Assembly (NCBI GenBank): GCA_945224895.1 | Contig: CALYNW010000037.1 | Coordinates: forward strand, 1-7,837 | Direction: 5' to 3' | DNA length: 7,837 nt | DNA from: an uncultured Clostridia bacterium | Lineage (GTDB): Bacteria > Bacillota > Clostridia > Oscillospirales > Acutalibacteraceae | Shown: in pieces, positions 6,459-7,837 of the stretch | Layout: the number at the start of each line of letters is the position of its first letter | Position numbering within the stretch: position 1 is the stretch's first letter | The notes under the pieces: model-generated | What the model saw: only the letters and a program-made list of their open reading frames with translations | Told to the model about the DNA's origin: nothing | The model's database searches: none | Program-made: the position numbers and the translations under genes

Positions 6459-7837
6459 TTACTTGTTGGCTTCTATTCGCACGTCACCTACCGTACCGTC
6501 AAAGGTAACCTTTTTGCTTGCATATCCGCTTGATGAAGCCGTGTATTCCTTTGTCTTGTCTATTGACGGGGAGGAATACAAATATTTTATACATTCGCTT
6601 GGCGATGTAACATTTACGCCTGTACCTTTAATTGTGAATTTGATTGCCTTTTTAGCTTCTTCTGAGCCTGCAGATTTTACCGAGCGACAGGTAATGCTTG
6701 CCTGCTTTGAGGCTTTTTGAACTGTTGTAACATTTTTACCTACGGCAATTACAGTACCGCCGTCAATCTTAAATGTATGTGTTGTCTTTGTTACACCGTC
6801 AGAGGTCTTTATCGTTTTGTCTCCTGCATCAATCTTTTCCTGATTGTTTATTCTTCTGACCTTGAAGCAGGATTTTTCAAGTCCTTTAACTGTAACGTTT
6901 CCGCCTGTAATATTGATTGCGTCGTCTGCGTCGATACCGTCTGCCGCAGATGAGGTAATGTCGGTTTTTCCGCCTGAGGAGTTAAATTCCTCACATCTGA
7001 TACCGTCACCGTTTGACTTAATGTTCAGCGTTCCGCTTTCAACGTAAACCTTTGAGAATGTAAATATTCCTCTTGCTGATGATAAAGCACTTGGACTGCT
7101 GTTTGCGGCTGTAGAAAGATTTGCCGTAACATTTTTGACGGTTATGCTTTTTGTTGAGCAAATAGCATTGTTTCTGTTATTTGTTGCAGAAACATTTACT
7201 TTGCCGTTACCCTTTAATGTAAGCTTTGACTCATTGTAAATAACTCCCGAAAGGCTGTTAGCACTTGTGGAGAAGCTACTTGATGTTCCTGTTGGGAAGG
7301 AAAGGTCAACATTAGGTGCCTTATCGTTTTTGGAAACCTCCTTCATTTCGTCACGCAGGGCGTTGTCTGTATCTCCGCCTGCGGTTCCCGAGGAGGCGTC
7401 CGCTTCAATAAAGCTTCTCTCGGTTGTAATGTTCCTGTCAAGAATTTTGATTACGTTTGCCTTTGTACTTGTTATGTTGACATTTTCTATTCTGATATTT
7501 GCACTTTCGGTATTTGCAAGATTAATTACGATTTGACCGTGCCAAGCATCAACGCTTGATGTGATTATGTAATCTCCGCCCTTTTCAATATAAACAGTAC
7601 CTTGATAATTGTTTTTGCTTGATGCAGGACTGATTGTTACGTTACTGCTCTTACATTCCGCATTGCCGTTTTTTGTAAGATTGATTTTTATTTCCGTGCT
7701 TGCCGGAGCAGTTGTTGTATTATTTTTTGTTGCAACCGTGGTTGATGCTGCATTTGATTTTTTCGTTGTTGTCTTTTTAGTAGTTGTTTTTGAACCGCTC
7801 TTTTTAGTTGTTGTCTTTTTAGTAGTTGTTTTTGAAC
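6459..7837 (-). CDS. Cthe_2159-like beta-helix carbohydrate-binding protein (N-terminus beyond window)
   Basis: The frame ends with TAA at 6459-6461 and stays open to the right edge, giving 458 visible residues; the true start and any signal peptide lie outside. The Met at 7346 is internal and is not a start: homologous beta-helix sequence continues upstream of it and no ribosome site precedes it. The product begins in a Thr/Lys-rich linker, then from about 7697 shows short repeating beta strands typical of the PF14262 family: 'GDYIITSSVDAWHGQIVINL', 'GVIYNESKLTLKGNGKVNV', 'SNGDGIRCEEF' and 'ADGIDADDAINITGGNVTVKG'. The founding member, Cthe_2159 of Clostridium thermocellum, is a right-handed parallel beta-helix that binds cellulose and polygalacturonic acid and carries calcium ions; the acidic DGIDADD turn could hold a metal here, which is inference. 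A surface polysaccharide-binding role is likely. The next gene starts 17 bases downstream, so cotranscription with the CotH gene is expected. Confidence 0.87.
   Translation of the reverse strand, partial: SKTTTKKTTTKKSGSKTTTKKTTTKKSNAASTTVATKNNTTTAPASTEIKINLTKNGNAECKSSNVTISPASSKNNYQGTVYIEKGGDYIITSSVDAWHGQIVINLANTESANIRIENVNITSTKANVIKILDRNITTERSFIEADASSGTAGGDTDNALRDEMKEVSKNDKAPNVDLSFPTGTSSSFSTSANSLSGVIYNESKLTLKGNGKVNVSATNNRNNAICSTKSITVKNVTANLSTAANSSPSALSSARGIFTFSKVYVESGTLNIKSNGDGIRCEEFNSSGGKTDITSSAADGIDADDAINITGGNVTVKGLEKSCFKVRRINNQEKIDAGDKTIKTSDGVTKTTHTFKIDGGTVIAVGKNVTTVQKASKQASITCRSVKSAGSEEAKKAIKFTIKGTGVNVTSPSECIKYLYSSPSIDKTKEYTASSSGYASKKVTFDGTVGDVRIEANK
7765..7837 (-). repeat. 42-base tandem repeat encoding a Thr/Lys-rich 14-residue unit
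   Basis: A 31-base stretch at 7765-7795 recurs without mismatch at 7807-7837, giving a period of 42 bases or 14 codons. The coded unit reads KTTTKKTTTKKSGS and then KTTTKKTTTKKSNA. The array runs off the window edge, so the copy number is unknown. It forms a strongly basic, hydroxyl-rich linker ahead of the beta-helix domain. Confidence 0.9.

Noticed and set aside
6459..7346. Treating the Met at 7346 as the start of the beta-helix protein
   Set aside because: The same frame is open to the window edge and upstream residues such as 'GDYIITSSVDAWHGQIVINL' belong to the same family, so this Met is internal; there is also no signal peptide after it.
6454..7536. Several plus-strand open frames opposite the beta-helix gene
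   Set aside because: All are antisense to a continuous, family-recognisable coding frame and show no coherent protein features; the hydrophobic stretches follow from the low-complexity Ser/Thr/Lys codons on the other strand.
7765..7837. CRISPR-like direct repeat
   Set aside because: The repeats are in frame within a coding region, the 11-base gap between copies is too short for a spacer, and the coded pattern is a plain Thr/Lys linker.

Overview
The window holds three genes, all on the minus strand and closely spaced, so they read from the right edge to the left edge as one probable operon: a secreted beta-helix carbohydrate-binding protein (6459 to beyond 7837, N-terminus outside the window), a 1747-residue secreted CotH-type kinase with many extra modules (1198-6441), and a secreted modular protein with a dockerin-like C-terminus (1169 to beyond 1, C-terminus outside the window). 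The gaps are 17 and 28 bases. Each holds a purine-rich ribosome binding site, and neither has room for a terminator. Coding density is close to 100%. No RNA genes, mobile elements or CRISPR arrays are visible.

The organism is most likely an anaerobic gut or rumen Firmicute of the Oscillospirales/Ruminococcaceae (Ruminococcus or Eubacterium siraeum type). The reasons are moderately low GC, Gram-positive-style signal peptides, strong Shine-Dalgarno sites, dockerin-like 'DGIINAKD' motifs, and the pairing of a CotH protein with a Cthe_2159-like beta-helix protein. This is inferred from protein style; no taxonomic marker gene is present.

Layout by direction of transcription. (1) 7837-6459: a Thr/Lys-rich linker with a 14-residue tandem repeat, then a parallel beta-helix domain of the Cthe_2159 (PF14262) type. 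(2) 6441-1198: signal peptide, an unassigned N-terminal domain, a CotH kinase domain with large insertions, two Ig-like domains, three diverged copies of a ~190-residue beta-rich module separated by a chitobiase-C-terminal-like domain and an unassigned spacer, a carboxypeptidase-regulatory-like domain, and a single dockerin-like calcium loop. (3) 1169-1: signal peptide, a PPC-like beta domain, an Ig-like domain, a carboxypeptidase-regulatory-like domain, and the same type of single dockerin-like loop.

Working together (inference): all three products appear to act outside the membrane. The two downstream proteins share a C-terminal cassette and could dock on the same partner. The beta-helix protein could bind polysaccharide. 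The CotH domain could phosphorylate a co-secreted protein, and the Thr/Lys repeats of the upstream gene product are an attractive candidate because Bacillus CotH modifies Ser/Lys/Arg-rich repeat proteins. None of these functional links is shown directly by the sequence.
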